A model generated the notes under the pieces. The model saw only the letters and a program-made list of their open reading frames with translations. It was not told where the DNA came from and did not search any database. This document shows positions 26,325 through 34,333 of a stretch of DNA of 64,000 nt, piece after piece. Each line of letters begins with the position of its first letter. Within the stretch, counting starts at the first letter, position 1. The translations under genes and the position numbers were made by a program. Source of the stretch: Clostridia bacterium (lineage in GTDB: Bacteria; Bacillota; Clostridia; Oscillospirales; CAG-272); NCBI GenBank assembly GCA_017504625.1, contig JAFVQU010000006.1, positions 1 through 64,000 on the forward strand. Direction: 5' to 3'.

Positions 26325-27086
26325 ATGATTCAGTTAAAGAATCCGCTCCAGATCAAAGAGATGAAGGAAGCGGGAAGAATTACGGGCGAGGCGCTTCTTA
26401 TAGCGCGCGAGCACATCCGAGAGGGCATTAGCACTTATGAGCTTGATAAGATCATAAGAAATCACATCGAGAAGCAGGGTGCTAAGCCTTCCTTCCTCGG
26501 ATATCACGGATTCCCTGGAAGCGCTTGTATAAGCATAAACGACGAGGTCATTCACGGAATCCCCTCGAAGAAGAGATTTCTTTCTGAGGGTGACATCGTA
26601 AAGATCGACGTCGGAGCATATTACAAGGGCTATCACGGCGACGCCGCCAGAACTGTGGCGGTGGGCAAGGTCAGCGCAGAGGCGCAGAAGCTTATCGACG
26701 TAACGAGGGAAAGCTTTTTTGAGGGTATAAAGAAATTCCAGATCGGCAACCGACTCGGCGATATCGGTCACGCGATCGATGCTTACGTCGTTGCAAACGG
26801 ATTTTCTACCGTCAAAAAGTATATCGGACACGGAATAGGTCAGGCGCTCCACGAATCTCCCGACGTACCGAACTACGGCACCGAGGGCAGAGGAACAAGA
26901 CTTTGTCAGGGGTTGACGCTCGCGATCGAGCCGATGGTAAACATCGGACGGGACGACGTCAAGGAGATGGGTGACGGCTGGACGGTAAAGACCGCCGACG
27001 GAACTCTCTCGGCTCATTACGAAAACACGGTCGCGCTTACAAGCGAGGGACTTATAGTAATGACGCAGCTCGATTCTGATTTTTGA
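26325..27086 (+). CDS. map: Methionine aminopeptidase, type I
   Basis: 253 residues; removes the initiator Met from nascent proteins. Metal ligands are recognisable: VKIDVGAYYKGYHGDAARTV (two Asp), YIGHGIGQALHESP (His), LAIEPMVN (Glu) and AHYENTVALT (Glu). No N-terminal SH3-binding extension. AGGT is the weak ribosome binding site; 21 bp after adk. Confidence 0.97.
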   Translation: MIQLKNPLQIKEMKEAGRITGEALLIAREHIREGISTYELDKIIRNHIEKQGAKPSFLGYHGFPGSACISINDEVIHGIPSKKRFLSEGDIVKIDVGAYYKGYHGDAARTVAVGKVSAEAQKLIDVTRESFFEGIKKFQIGNRLGDIGHAIDAYVVANGFSTVKKYIGHGIGQALHESPDVPNYGTEGRGTRLCQGLTLAIEPMVNIGRDDVKEMGDGWTVKTADGTLSAHYENTVALTSEGLIVMTQLDSDF

Positions 27087-27126
27087 GTAAGTTACAACAA
27101 ATATTTATCACTTAAAGAGGTAAAAA

Positions 27127-27345
27127 ATGCCGAAAGATGACGTTATCGAATTTGAAGGCGAGGTAGTTGAGGTACTTCCCAATGCCGTCTTCAAGGTAAA
27201 GCTTCCCAACGGGCATATAGTTTTAGCCCACCTTTCGGGAAAGCTCAGAATGAACTATATCAGAATTTTACAGGGTGACCACGTAACCGTAGAGGTTTCG
27301 GTATACGATCTCACTAAGGGACGTATCACGTGGCGATCCAAATAA
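27127..27345 (+). CDS. infA: Translation initiation factor IF-1
   Basis: 72 residues, single OB fold: [39 protein letters not shown] and the ending KGRITWRSK. Typical place before rpmJ; AGAGG precedes ATG. Confidence 0.98.
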   Translation: MPKDDVIEFEGEVVEVLPNAVFKVKLPNGHIVLAHLSGKLRMNYIRILQGDHVTVEVSVYDLTKGRITWRSK

Positions 27346-27411
27346 AAACACGATTTTACTTTCGCCGCCAAGGCGGCAAAAAATACTCTAAAGAAAGGTT
27401 GGTTTACAGAG

Positions 27412-27525
27412 ATGAAGGTTAAACCGTCCGTAAAGAAGATCTGCGAGAAATGCAAGATCATCAAGAGAAAAGGTAAAGTCATGGTTATCTGCGAGAACCC
27501 CAAGCACAAGCAGAAGCAGGGTTGA
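27412..27525 (+). CDS. rpmJ: Ribosomal protein bL36, zinc-binding form
   Basis: A short gene of 37 residues. [20 protein letters not shown] and [15 protein letters not shown] give the Cys11, Cys14, Cys27, His32 zinc site of the C+ type. Starts at ATG 27412, after a GCCGCCAAGGCGGC hairpin and AAAG site. Confidence 0.97.
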   Translation: MKVKPSVKKICEKCKIIKRKGKVMVICENPKHKQKQG

Positions 27526-27577
27526 TCGAATAATCAGACTTTGATCCAACTCAATTTATACAGAGAGGTAATAACTA

Positions 27578-27946
27578 ATGGCACGTATAGCAGGTGTTGA
27601 TATTCCTAACAACAAGCGCGTTGAAATCGCCCTTACCTATATTTACGGTATCGGCCGCAAGAGCGCTAACGATATCCTCGCAGCTACCGGTATCAATCCC
27701 GATACCAGAGCAAAGGATCTTACTGAGGAAGAAATAGCAAAGCTCCGTGATGAGATCGAAAACTCTTACAGCGTTGAAGGTGACCTCCGTAGAGAAGTTT
27801 CCCTTAACATCAAGAGAATGGTAGAAATTAACTGCTACCGCGGTATCAGACACAGAAAAGGTCTTCCCGTAAGAGGTCAGAGAACCAAGACCAATGCGAG
27901 AACAAGAAAAGGTCCCGCAAAGACCATCGCAAACAAGAAGAAGTAA
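27578..27946 (+). CDS. rpsM: Ribosomal protein uS13
   Basis: 122 residues; contacts the P-site tRNA and the 50S bridge. [20 protein letters not shown], the helix-hairpin-helix [16 protein letters not shown] and the basic tail [20 protein letters not shown] are present. AGAGGT precedes ATG. Confidence 0.98.
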   Translation: MARIAGVDIPNNKRVEIALTYIYGIGRKSANDILAATGINPDTRAKDLTEEEIAKLRDEIENSYSVEGDLRREVSLNIKRMVEINCYRGIRHRKGLPVRGQRTKTNARTRKGPAKTIANKKK

Positions 27947-27965
27947 TAAAGGAGTGGCATAAAAA

Positions 27966-28361
27966 ATGGCAAAGGTAACAAAAAAAGTCGTTAAAAAGCG
28001 CCGCGAAAAAAAGAATATTGAAAAGGGTGCTGTTCACATTCAGTCCACTTTCAATAACACTATCGTAACTATCACAGACGTTTACGGAAACGCAATTTCG
28101 TGGGCATCTGCAGGCGAGCTTGGTTTCAAGGGCTCCAGAAAGAGCACTCCCTTCGCAGCACAGTCCGCTTCTGAGACCGCAGCTAAGGCAGCAGTTGAGC
28201 ACGGCCTTAAGTCTGTTGAGGTTTACGTAAAGGGTCCCGGTTCGGGACGTGAATCGGCAATCCGTGCACTTGAGACCGTAGGACTCCAGATCACCATGAT
28301 CAAGGACGTTACTCCTATTCCTCACAACGGATGCAGACCGCCTAAGCGCAGACGCGTATAA
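27966..28361 (+). CDS. rpsK: Ribosomal protein uS11
   Basis: 131 residues, 30S platform protein. [40 protein letters not shown] and the ending [13 protein letters not shown] are canonical. 19 bp after rpsM. Confidence 0.98.
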   Translation: MAKVTKKVVKKRREKKNIEKGAVHIQSTFNNTIVTITDVYGNAISWASAGELGFKGSRKSTPFAAQSASETAAKAAVEHGLKSVEVYVKGPGSGRESAIRALETVGLQITMIKDVTPIPHNGCRPPKRRRV

Positions 28362-28384
28362 TTTTAACAGGAGGTTTTTGAAAA

Positions 28385-29011
28385 ATGGCAAGATATACAG
28401 GTCCCGCATGCAAGCTCTGCCGTAGAGAAGGCAAGAAGCTTTACCTTAAGGGTGAGAGATGCACCAGCGGTAAGTGCGCACTTGAGCGCAGAAACACAGC
28501 TCCCGGCCAGCACGGTGCAGCTAAGAAGAAGATGGGCGAGTACGGTATGCAGCTTCGTGAGAAGCAGACTACCAGAAGATACTACGGCGTTCTTGAAAGA
28601 CAGTTCAAGAACTACTACGAGGAAGCAGCTCGTAAAGAGGGTATGACCGGTGAGAACCTTCTCATCCTCCTTGAGCGCCGCCTTGACAACACCGTATTCA
28701 GAATGGGTCTTGCAGAGTCTCACAGAGAAGCTCGTCAGCTCGTTCTCCACGCACACTTTACTCTCAACGGTAAGAAGGTTAACATTCCTTCTATCCTTGT
28801 AAAGCCCGGTGACGTTATCGCAGTTAAGGAATCCAGCCGTGACTCCGCTAAGATAAAGGCACTCGCAGAGGCTCTTGAAAGCAAGAACGCTCCCAAGTGG
28901 CTTGACGTAGACAAGACCAATCTTCAGGCAAAGGTTGTATCCTTCCCTGCAAGAGAAGACATCGACTACGATTTCAACGAGCAGCTTATCGTCGAGCTTT
29001 ACTCCAAGTAA
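28385..29011 (+). CDS. rpsD: Ribosomal protein uS4, zinc-binding form
   Basis: 208 residues, 16S assembly initiator. Four Cys at positions 9, 12, 26 and 31 ([10 protein letters not shown] and [11 protein letters not shown]) mark the zinc-containing C+ form. The S4 RNA-binding fold spans about 95-160 ([20 protein letters not shown]). It is in the alpha operon, where S4 is the known autoregulator in E. coli. AGGAGG precedes ATG. Confidence 0.98.
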   Translation: MARYTGPACKLCRREGKKLYLKGERCTSGKCALERRNTAPGQHGAAKKKMGEYGMQLREKQTTRRYYGVLERQFKNYYEEAARKEGMTGENLLILLERRLDNTVFRMGLAESHREARQLVLHAHFTLNGKKVNIPSILVKPGDVIAVKESSRDSAKIKALAEALESKNAPKWLDVDKTNLQAKVVSFPAREDIDYDFNEQLIVELYSK

Positions 29012-29125
29012 TACCGCATAAAATTCGGATTGTGCGGTGTTACTTAGCCGACGCAGCCCGAAGACCAAAGCACAGAATTTTTATCAGCGCTTTAAAGAAA
29101 ATTATAACAGGAGGTTTTATTTGGA

Positions 29126-30100
29126 ATGATTGAGATAGAGAAGCCTAATATTACTACCGCCGAAATGAGCGAAGACGGTTCGTTTGGCACATTCGTGATC
29201 GAGCCCCTTGAAAGAGGCTTTGGACACACTCTCGGTAACTCGCTCCGCAGAGTTCTTTTGAGCTCTCTTCCCGGTTACGCTGTTACCAACATCAAGATCG
29301 ATGGAGTTCTTCACGAATTCTCCACTATCCCCGGCGTATCTGAGGACGTAACTGAGATCGTTCTCAACGTAAAGGGAATTACCGCAAAGCTCAACTGTCA
29401 GGGCCCCAAGACCGTATTTATTGACGTTGTTGGTGAGCATGACGTTACAGCCGGCGATATTAAGCAGGATTCGGACATTGAGATCCTCAACCCCGATCAT
29501 CACATCGCAACCGTAGCAGAAGGCGAGAGATTCTACATGGAGCTCACCTTTAACTGCGACAGAGGTTACGTTTCGCAGGAGCGCAACAAGCAGCTTCACA
29601 GCGATATGATGGGTATGAATTCTTCAATGCCGATCAACACGATTTATACGGACTCGATCTACACGCCCGTATATAAGGTAAATTACACAGTTGAAAGCAC
29701 TCGCTCGGGAAGCAACACCGACCTTGACAAGCTCACGCTCGACGTACTTACCGACGGTACAATTTCAGCTAAAGAAGCGGTTTCGCTCGGAGCCAAGATT
29801 CTCAATGAGCATCTCAACTTGTTTGTAGATCTTTCTGATGATGCAAAGAAGACAGAGATAATGGTTGAGAGAGAAGAAACCATCAAGGAAAAAGTCCTTG
29901 AGATGACCATTGAGGAACTTGACATGTCTGTTCGTTCCTTCAACTGTTTGAAGAGAGCAGGCATTGATACAGTAGAAGATCTTACCAATCGTACCGAAGA
30001 GGATATGATCAAGGTTAGAAACCTTGGTAAGAAGTCGCTTGACGAAGTTATTCAGAAGCTCCATTCGCTTGGCCTTGACCTTAAGCGCGAAGAGGAGTAA
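29126..30100 (+). CDS. rpoA: RNA polymerase subunit alpha
   Basis: 324 residues. The N-terminal dimerisation domain (about 1-230) has [20 protein letters not shown]; the C-terminal domain (about 255-324) has the UP-element and activator-binding helices [20 protein letters not shown] and [21 protein letters not shown] 114-bp gap from rpsD holds a short CCGCA/TGCGG hairpin right after the rpsD stop. AGGAGG precedes ATG. Confidence 0.98.
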   Translation: MIEIEKPNITTAEMSEDGSFGTFVIEPLERGFGHTLGNSLRRVLLSSLPGYAVTNIKIDGVLHEFSTIPGVSEDVTEIVLNVKGITAKLNCQGPKTVFIDVVGEHDVTAGDIKQDSDIEILNPDHHIATVAEGERFYMELTFNCDRGYVSQERNKQLHSDMMGMNSSMPINTIYTDSIYTPVYKVNYTVESTRSGSNTDLDKLTLDVLTDGTISAKEAVSLGAKILNEHLNLFVDLSDDAKKTEIMVEREETIKEKVLEMTIEELDMSVRSFNCLKRAGIDTVEDLTNRTEEDMIKVRNLGKKSLDEVIQKLHSLGLDLKREEE

Positions 30101-30138
30101 GAAATTTAGATTAATTAAGCAGAAGGAGGGAAACAGAA

Positions 30139-30495
30139 ATGCCCGGAACCAGAAAACTTGGCAGACCTACCGCACACAGAAAAGCAATGCTTCGCGGAAT
30201 GGTTACCCTGCTGCTTGAGAACGGACAGGTAGAGACCACTCTCACCAGAGCAAAGGAAGTTCGTTCCATCGCAGAAAAGATGATTACACTTGGCAAGAAG
30301 AACACTCTTGCAAGCCGCAGAGCTGCTCTTGCATACATCACCAAGGAGGACGTTGTAACTAAGTTGTTCAACGAGATCGCTCCCAAGTATGCAAATAGAC
30401 AGGGCGGTTACACTCAGATCTTCAAGATCGGCGCTCGCCGCGGCGACGCTGCTGAAATGGCTATCGTTCGTCTTATCGACGAGGCTGCTGAGTAA
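30139..30495 (+). CDS. rplQ: Ribosomal protein bL17
   Basis: 118 residues, last gene of the superoperon. [20 protein letters not shown], the N-terminal signature, and the ending [18 protein letters not shown] are present. GGAGGG precedes ATG 30139; a terminator follows within 10 bp. Confidence 0.98.
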   Translation: MPGTRKLGRPTAHRKAMLRGMVTLLLENGQVETTLTRAKEVRSIAEKMITLGKKNTLASRRAALAYITKEDVVTKLFNEIAPKYANRQGGYTQIFKIGARRGDAAEMAIVRLIDEAAE

Positions 30496-30502
30496 TTAAA
30501 TA

Positions 30503-30541
30503 AAAATGGACGGAGGCAAATGCTTTCGTCCATTTTGTTTT
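30503..30541 (+). terminator. Terminator of the S10-spc-alpha superoperon
   Basis: AAAATGGACG (30503-30512) pairs with CGTCCATTTT (30527-30536), followed by GTTTTA. Confidence 0.85.
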
Positions 30542-30565
30542 AAATTGTAAATTTTTGAAATGATG

Positions 30566-30594
30566 TTGACATCAAAGGTCAAAAATGATATCAT
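30566..30594 (+). promoter_or_regulatory. Promoter of mgtE
   Basis: TTGACA (30566-30571), 17-bp spacer, TATCAT (30589-30594). The 75-nt leader has a CTCAA/TTGAG hairpin beside the AGAGGAG site but is too short for an M-box magnesium riboswitch. Confidence 0.75.
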
Positions 30595-30669
30595 AAAAGA
30601 AGAGAATTTGTGTTCTGCCCGAGTGGTGAGAAGTCGATCCTCAATAATTTTTTGAGAGGAGAATAGCTC

Positions 30670-32421
30670 ATGTCCGATATGGAAAGAGATCAGCTTGAAA
30701 ACGAAGAGCTTGTAGACGAAGAAGCTACCAAAGAAGCTGTTGAAGACGAAGCGGTCGAAAAGCTTGGCGACGATGAGGAAATCAACGTCGACGACATCGA
30801 AGGACTTGACGATTTTGAAATATTTGCAGATATTGAAAAGAATAAAGAAGATGAAGATGGTGCGGAGGAGATTGCCGAGAGTGATGACTCGCTTGCCGAA
30901 TTTGACGAGGTAGAGTCTGAATACGAGCAAGCTCTTGACGCTGACGAGGACTCTCTTGAGGATCAGATGGTGCTTGACGGCTTTGAGGATCTTGAGGATA
31001 TCAAGAGCTTTGAAGAGGATAAGGACTTTGAGGGCGTTGAGGAGATCCGTGAGGAGCAGATCGAGGAGCAATTTGAAACCCTCGGTGAGATGCTTGACGG
31101 CAAAAAATACGCCGAGTTTGCAAGAACTATCAGTGAGCTTAATCCCGTCGACGTGGCGGATTTCTTCCTTGAGCTTTCGCCCAAGAGAATCCCCGGAGTG
31201 TTTAAGCTTCTGAAGAAGGATATCTCTGCTGAGGTTTTTGCCGAGCTTGACAGCGACGTGCAGGAGAAGATCATCTCCGCAATGACAGACCGAGAGATCT
31301 CGTTCATTATCGAGGAGCTTGCGGTTGACGATGCGGTTGACATGCTCGACGAGCTTCCCGCAAACATGGTAGCGCGTATAATGAAGAACGCGAGCATTGA
31401 AACGAGAGCCGAAATTAACCGTTTCTTAGCTTATCCCGATTTCAGCGCGGGAAGCGTAATGACGGCAGAATACGTCGATCTCAGAGCAAATATGACCTGT
31501 TCTCGCGCCATTGAACACATAAGAAGAACAGGAGTTGATAAGGAAACCGTTTATATTGCCTACGTTACCGACGCGAGCCGAGTTTTACAGGGTACGGTTC
31601 ACTTTAAAGACCTTATTTTCTCTGACGGCGACAAGCTCGTCGGCGATATAATGGAAACCGATATAATTTACGCGACGACGCACGACGATAAGGAATACGT
31701 AGCGGACACGATCTCAAAGTACGGTCTGTTGGCGCTTCCTATCGTTGATAAGGAAAACAGACTTGTCGGTATCGTTACGGTTGACGACGCTATTGAGGTC
31801 ATTCAAGACGCGGCGACCGAGGATATCGAAATGATGGCAGGTATTACGCCGTCTGATAAGTCGTATATGAAGACGGGTGTGTGGGAAACCTGGAGAAAGC
31901 GTTTTCCGTGGCTGCTCGTGCTTATGATCTCGGCAATTTTCTCAAGCGCGATAATCACGCATTACGAGTCGGCAATCGGCACTTATGCGATTTTGACGGC
32001 ATTCTTCCCGATGCTTATGAACACGGGCGGTAATGCGGGAAGCCAGTCGTCTGTTGCGATAATCCGTGCGCTCTCGCTTGACGAGATCGAGCGCGGCGAT
32101 TTTTTCCGCGTTGTCTGGAAGGAATTCCGCGTATCGCTTATCTGCGGTATCGGACTTAGCGCGGCGTGCTATATAAAGACTATTCTGATCGATTTCGGAT
32201 GTCAGTTTACAAGTGAAAACTTTATTATAGCGGGTATTATCAGTATCACGGCATTTTTTGCGGTCGTAGTCGCGAAGATTATCGGTACGATATTGCCGAT
32301 GGGCGCAAAAAAGATAGGTCTTGACCCCGCGGTCATGGCATCGCCCTTTATTACGACGATCGTTGACACCATTACTCTCGTTATTTACTTTGGAATTGCA
32401 TCGAGAGTGCTGAATTTCTAA
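30670..32421 (+). CDS. mgtE: MgtE magnesium transporter with acidic N-terminal extension
   Basis: 583 residues. Order: an extremely Asp/Glu-rich extension (about 1-125), MgtE N domain (about 130-240, ISELNPVDVADFFLELSPKR), two CBS domains (about 250-375, with MTAEYVDLRANMTC and VADTISKYGLLALPIVDKEN), a linking plug helix, then five membrane helices (about 405-580) with PMLMNTGGNAGSQSS, the conserved pore segment. Known: MgtE is a dimeric Mg2+ channel closed by Mg2+ bound between cytosolic domains. Typical length is about 450; the acidic extension is unusual. It is followed 16 bp later by an SGNH hydrolase gene, so the two are probably co-transcribed. Confidence 0.93.
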   Translation: MSDMERDQLENEELVDEEATKEAVEDEAVEKLGDDEEINVDDIEGLDDFEIFADIEKNKEDEDGAEEIAESDDSLAEFDEVESEYEQALDADEDSLEDQMVLDGFEDLEDIKSFEEDKDFEGVEEIREEQIEEQFETLGEMLDGKKYAEFARTISELNPVDVADFFLELSPKRIPGVFKLLKKDISAEVFAELDSDVQEKIISAMTDREISFIIEELAVDDAVDMLDELPANMVARIMKNASIETRAEINRFLAYPDFSAGSVMTAEYVDLRANMTCSRAIEHIRRTGVDKETVYIAYVTDASRVLQGTVHFKDLIFSDGDKLVGDIMETDIIYATTHDDKEYVADTISKYGLLALPIVDKENRLVGIVTVDDAIEVIQDAATEDIEMMAGITPSDKSYMKTGVWETWRKRFPWLLVLMISAIFSSAIITHYESAIGTYAILTAFFPMLMNTGGNAGSQSSVAIIRALSLDEIERGDFFRVVWKEFRVSLICGIGLSAACYIKTILIDFGCQFTSENFIIAGIISITAFFAVVVAKIIGTILPMGAKKIGLDPAVMASPFITTIVDTITLVIYFGIASRVLNF

Positions 32422-32437
32422 GCAAAGGATCAGGGAA

Positions 32438-33130
32438 ATGAACAACCAGGACAACAAGGATTTTTATAATAACAACGTATCAAGTGCAAATCAGCTTAAG
32501 GACAGCGACAAAACGTCGTTTGACGGAGAAGAAGGTCTTAAGGTGCTTTTTATCGGCAACTCGATAACAAGACACGGTGTTCTTGAGAGCATTGGTTGGT
32601 ATCAGGACTGCGGCATGGCGGCGTCCTCGCCTGACAAGGACTACGTTCATCAGACCGTAAAAATGCTTGAGGAAAAGTACGGTAAGGTTCAGTTCTGTAT
32701 CGCGCAGAGATCGGACTGGGAGGGCAATTTTACGACCCCCAACACGCGCGACTATTTTAAGGAGGCGTACGATTTTGACGCCGACATTGTGATCTTCCGT
32801 CTTGGCGAGAACGTAAGAATGACGCAGTACGAGCACATGGAGATATTTGCAAACGCGCTTATTGATGCTATGAGATATCTTACCGAGGGCAGACGTGCAA
32901 AGCTTGTTGTGACCGACACGTTTTGGAGAAACCAGTACATCAATACCTCAATAGAAAAGGCGTGCGCGGTTATGGGCGTTGAGAGTGTAAAGCTTGGCGA
33001 CCTTGGTGACGACGACAGCATGAAGGCGCTTGATCAGTTTGAGCACGGCGGCGTCAGAATTCACCCCGGCGACAAGGGCATGAAGGCAATCGCCGACAGA
33101 ATCGTTGCAAAGATTGATGAGATAATGTAA
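32438..33130 (+). CDS. SGNH/GDSL-type hydrolase
   Basis: 230 residues. Block I is VLFIGNSITRHGV (nucleophile Ser near 42, in the variant GNS instead of GDS), a later FRLGENVRM stands in the GxND position, and GGVRIHPGDKGMKAIA supplies the block V Asp-x2-His with the catalytic His. No signal peptide, so it is cytosolic. Known: the family contains esterases, lipases and sugar deacetylases; substrate cannot be read from sequence. The first 30 residues are polar and probably disordered. Directly after mgtE, though a metabolic link to Mg2+ is not evident. Confidence 0.82.
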   Translation: MNNQDNKDFYNNNVSSANQLKDSDKTSFDGEEGLKVLFIGNSITRHGVLESIGWYQDCGMAASSPDKDYVHQTVKMLEEKYGKVQFCIAQRSDWEGNFTTPNTRDYFKEAYDFDADIVIFRLGENVRMTQYEHMEIFANALIDAMRYLTEGRRAKLVVTDTFWRNQYINTSIEKACAVMGVESVKLGDLGDDDSMKALDQFEHGGVRIHPGDKGMKAIADRIVAKIDEIM

Positions 33131-33198
33131 AAATATCCCTCGCTTGTTCGTGACAAACACTCGAAGAGCGGGGATATATTTTTGAAAGGGGAAACGGT

Positions 33199-34074
33199 AT
33201 GGCAAAAAAGATAGAGATGCCCTTGTCACACGCGAGAGAGCATATTGGCAATTTTTTTGGTGGCGATGTTGAGCTGATAGAAGCCTTTTACGCCATCTGT
33301 GATCATATAATCGGGCTTAATCCCGATCTGGTCGTCCGCTGTCAGCGTGAGATCATCGGTGTGGCGAGAATAGGTGAATATTACCGATTTTACGTGTCGC
33401 TTGATGAAGGTAAATTTTATATTAAATATAAAAACATCGGGGTAAAGGAAGAGCTTATACCGTCGGAGATAGAGAAATATAAAGAGCTAAATGTCGCGTG
33501 CTGCGAATATTTTGATGAAAACAGGGATCACCTGATCAGCAGAACGCATTATAACCGAGTTGAACGAATGCGCATTAAAGAAAAAAACAACGGATACGAG
33601 GTGCCCAGGTTTTTATCTCCCGAGGACCTTGAAAAGTGGAAAAAGATACACGAAAAGGGTATAAAAGCTCTTGAATGCGCAACGGTATATCTTGATGACG
33701 AAGAGTTTGAGTGCATATACGGCAGCTTTTTTAACATAATTTTAGATGCGATCTCTGATTTAGCGATAGTTGATCAAAGGGACAGAGATATAATTTTGAA
33801 TAGAATACTTTATCCGCACCGCCTGACCTTGCAGGAACTTGGCGACTGGTACGGAGTCAGCCGAGAGTGCATCCGACGGCGAGAAAGGTCTGCTTGGCAG
33901 AAGATGCAAAGACGTATTATTTCATCAAGAAGAACGTGGAATCCGTCGTACAGAATAAGAATTGCAGACCTTCTTGTAGACATTCGCGATGAGGCGGTAG
34001 CTTCAACAGTTGAAAGAGTGTTTGCGCGCAATAACGCGCTTGGACAATTGATGCAATCATATTACGGATTTTAA
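33199..34074 (+). CDS. Protein with C-terminal sigma-70 region-4-like helix-turn-helix
   Basis: 291 residues, not assigned to a named family. Residues about 195-240 (DRDIILNRILYPHRLTLQEL, then GDWYGVSRECIRRRERSAWQ) strongly resemble sigma-70 region 4, the -35-binding helix-turn-helix, including the VSRExIRxxE recognition pattern. The preceding 190 residues show no region 2 (no -10 recognition or core-binding motif); they include two tracts of alternating charged and aromatic residues (about 55-80 and 100-130). It might be a DNA-binding regulator or an anti-sigma/sigma-like factor. GAAAGGGG precedes ATG. Same direction as mgtE and the hydrolase, 68 bp after the latter, with its own terminator. 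Confidence 0.6.
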   Translation: MAKKIEMPLSHAREHIGNFFGGDVELIEAFYAICDHIIGLNPDLVVRCQREIIGVARIGEYYRFYVSLDEGKFYIKYKNIGVKEELIPSEIEKYKELNVACCEYFDENRDHLISRTHYNRVERMRIKEKNNGYEVPRFLSPEDLEKWKKIHEKGIKALECATVYLDDEEFECIYGSFFNIILDAISDLAIVDQRDRDIILNRILYPHRLTLQELGDWYGVSRECIRRRERSAWQKMQRRIISSRRTWNPSYRIRIADLLVDIRDEAVASTVERVFARNNALGQLMQSYYGF

Positions 34075-34080
34075 AATGAA

Positions 34081-34111
34081 ACGACCTCCGACACAGTCGG
34101 AGGTCGTTTTT
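34081..34111. terminator. Bidirectional terminator
   Basis: Perfect 12-bp stem ACGACCTCCGAC/GTCGGAGGTCGT with a 3-nt loop, TTTT on the plus side and AAAATG on the other; it serves both the sigma-like gene and DUF896. Confidence 0.9.
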
Positions 34112-34113
34112 GC

Positions 34114-34326
34114 TTATTTCTTATCCTTCAGCGGCTTTTTGGTGCCGTCGGGGTACTGAACAACGGTATTGTCGAGCTGCTGGCGGAAATTCTTACGGAA
34201 TTCTGCCAGAAACTCCTGACGCAAGCGGTCGCGGTCAGCGATCTCATCGGGTGTGAGAGTTTCGCCTGCCTTGATGCGCGCGGAATACTCGTTGAGCTTT
34301 TTTGTTCTTTCTGAGATTTGTTCCAT
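34114..34326 (-). CDS. DUF896 (UPF0291, YnzC-like) protein
   Basis: 70 residues, mostly two helices: ISERTKKLNEYSARIKAGET and DRDRLRQEFLAEFRKNFRQQ followed by LDNTVV. The EYLAEFRKNFRxQL core is the family signature. Known: members such as B. subtilis YnzC/YneJ are small cytosolic proteins of unknown function, some linked to the SOS operon. Here it is the last gene of the pheS-pheT operon, 7 bp after pheT, with AGAGGT inside the pheT end as its ribosome binding site. Confidence 0.88.
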   Translation of the reverse strand: MEQISERTKKLNEYSARIKAGETLTPDEIADRDRLRQEFLAEFRKNFRQQLDNTVVQYPDGTKKPLKDKK

Positions 34327-34333
34327 ATCGCTA

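Noticed and set aside
30595..30669. M-box magnesium riboswitch before mgtE
   Set aside because: The leader is about 75 nt, much shorter than an M-box, and lacks its long paired arms and an expression-platform terminator.
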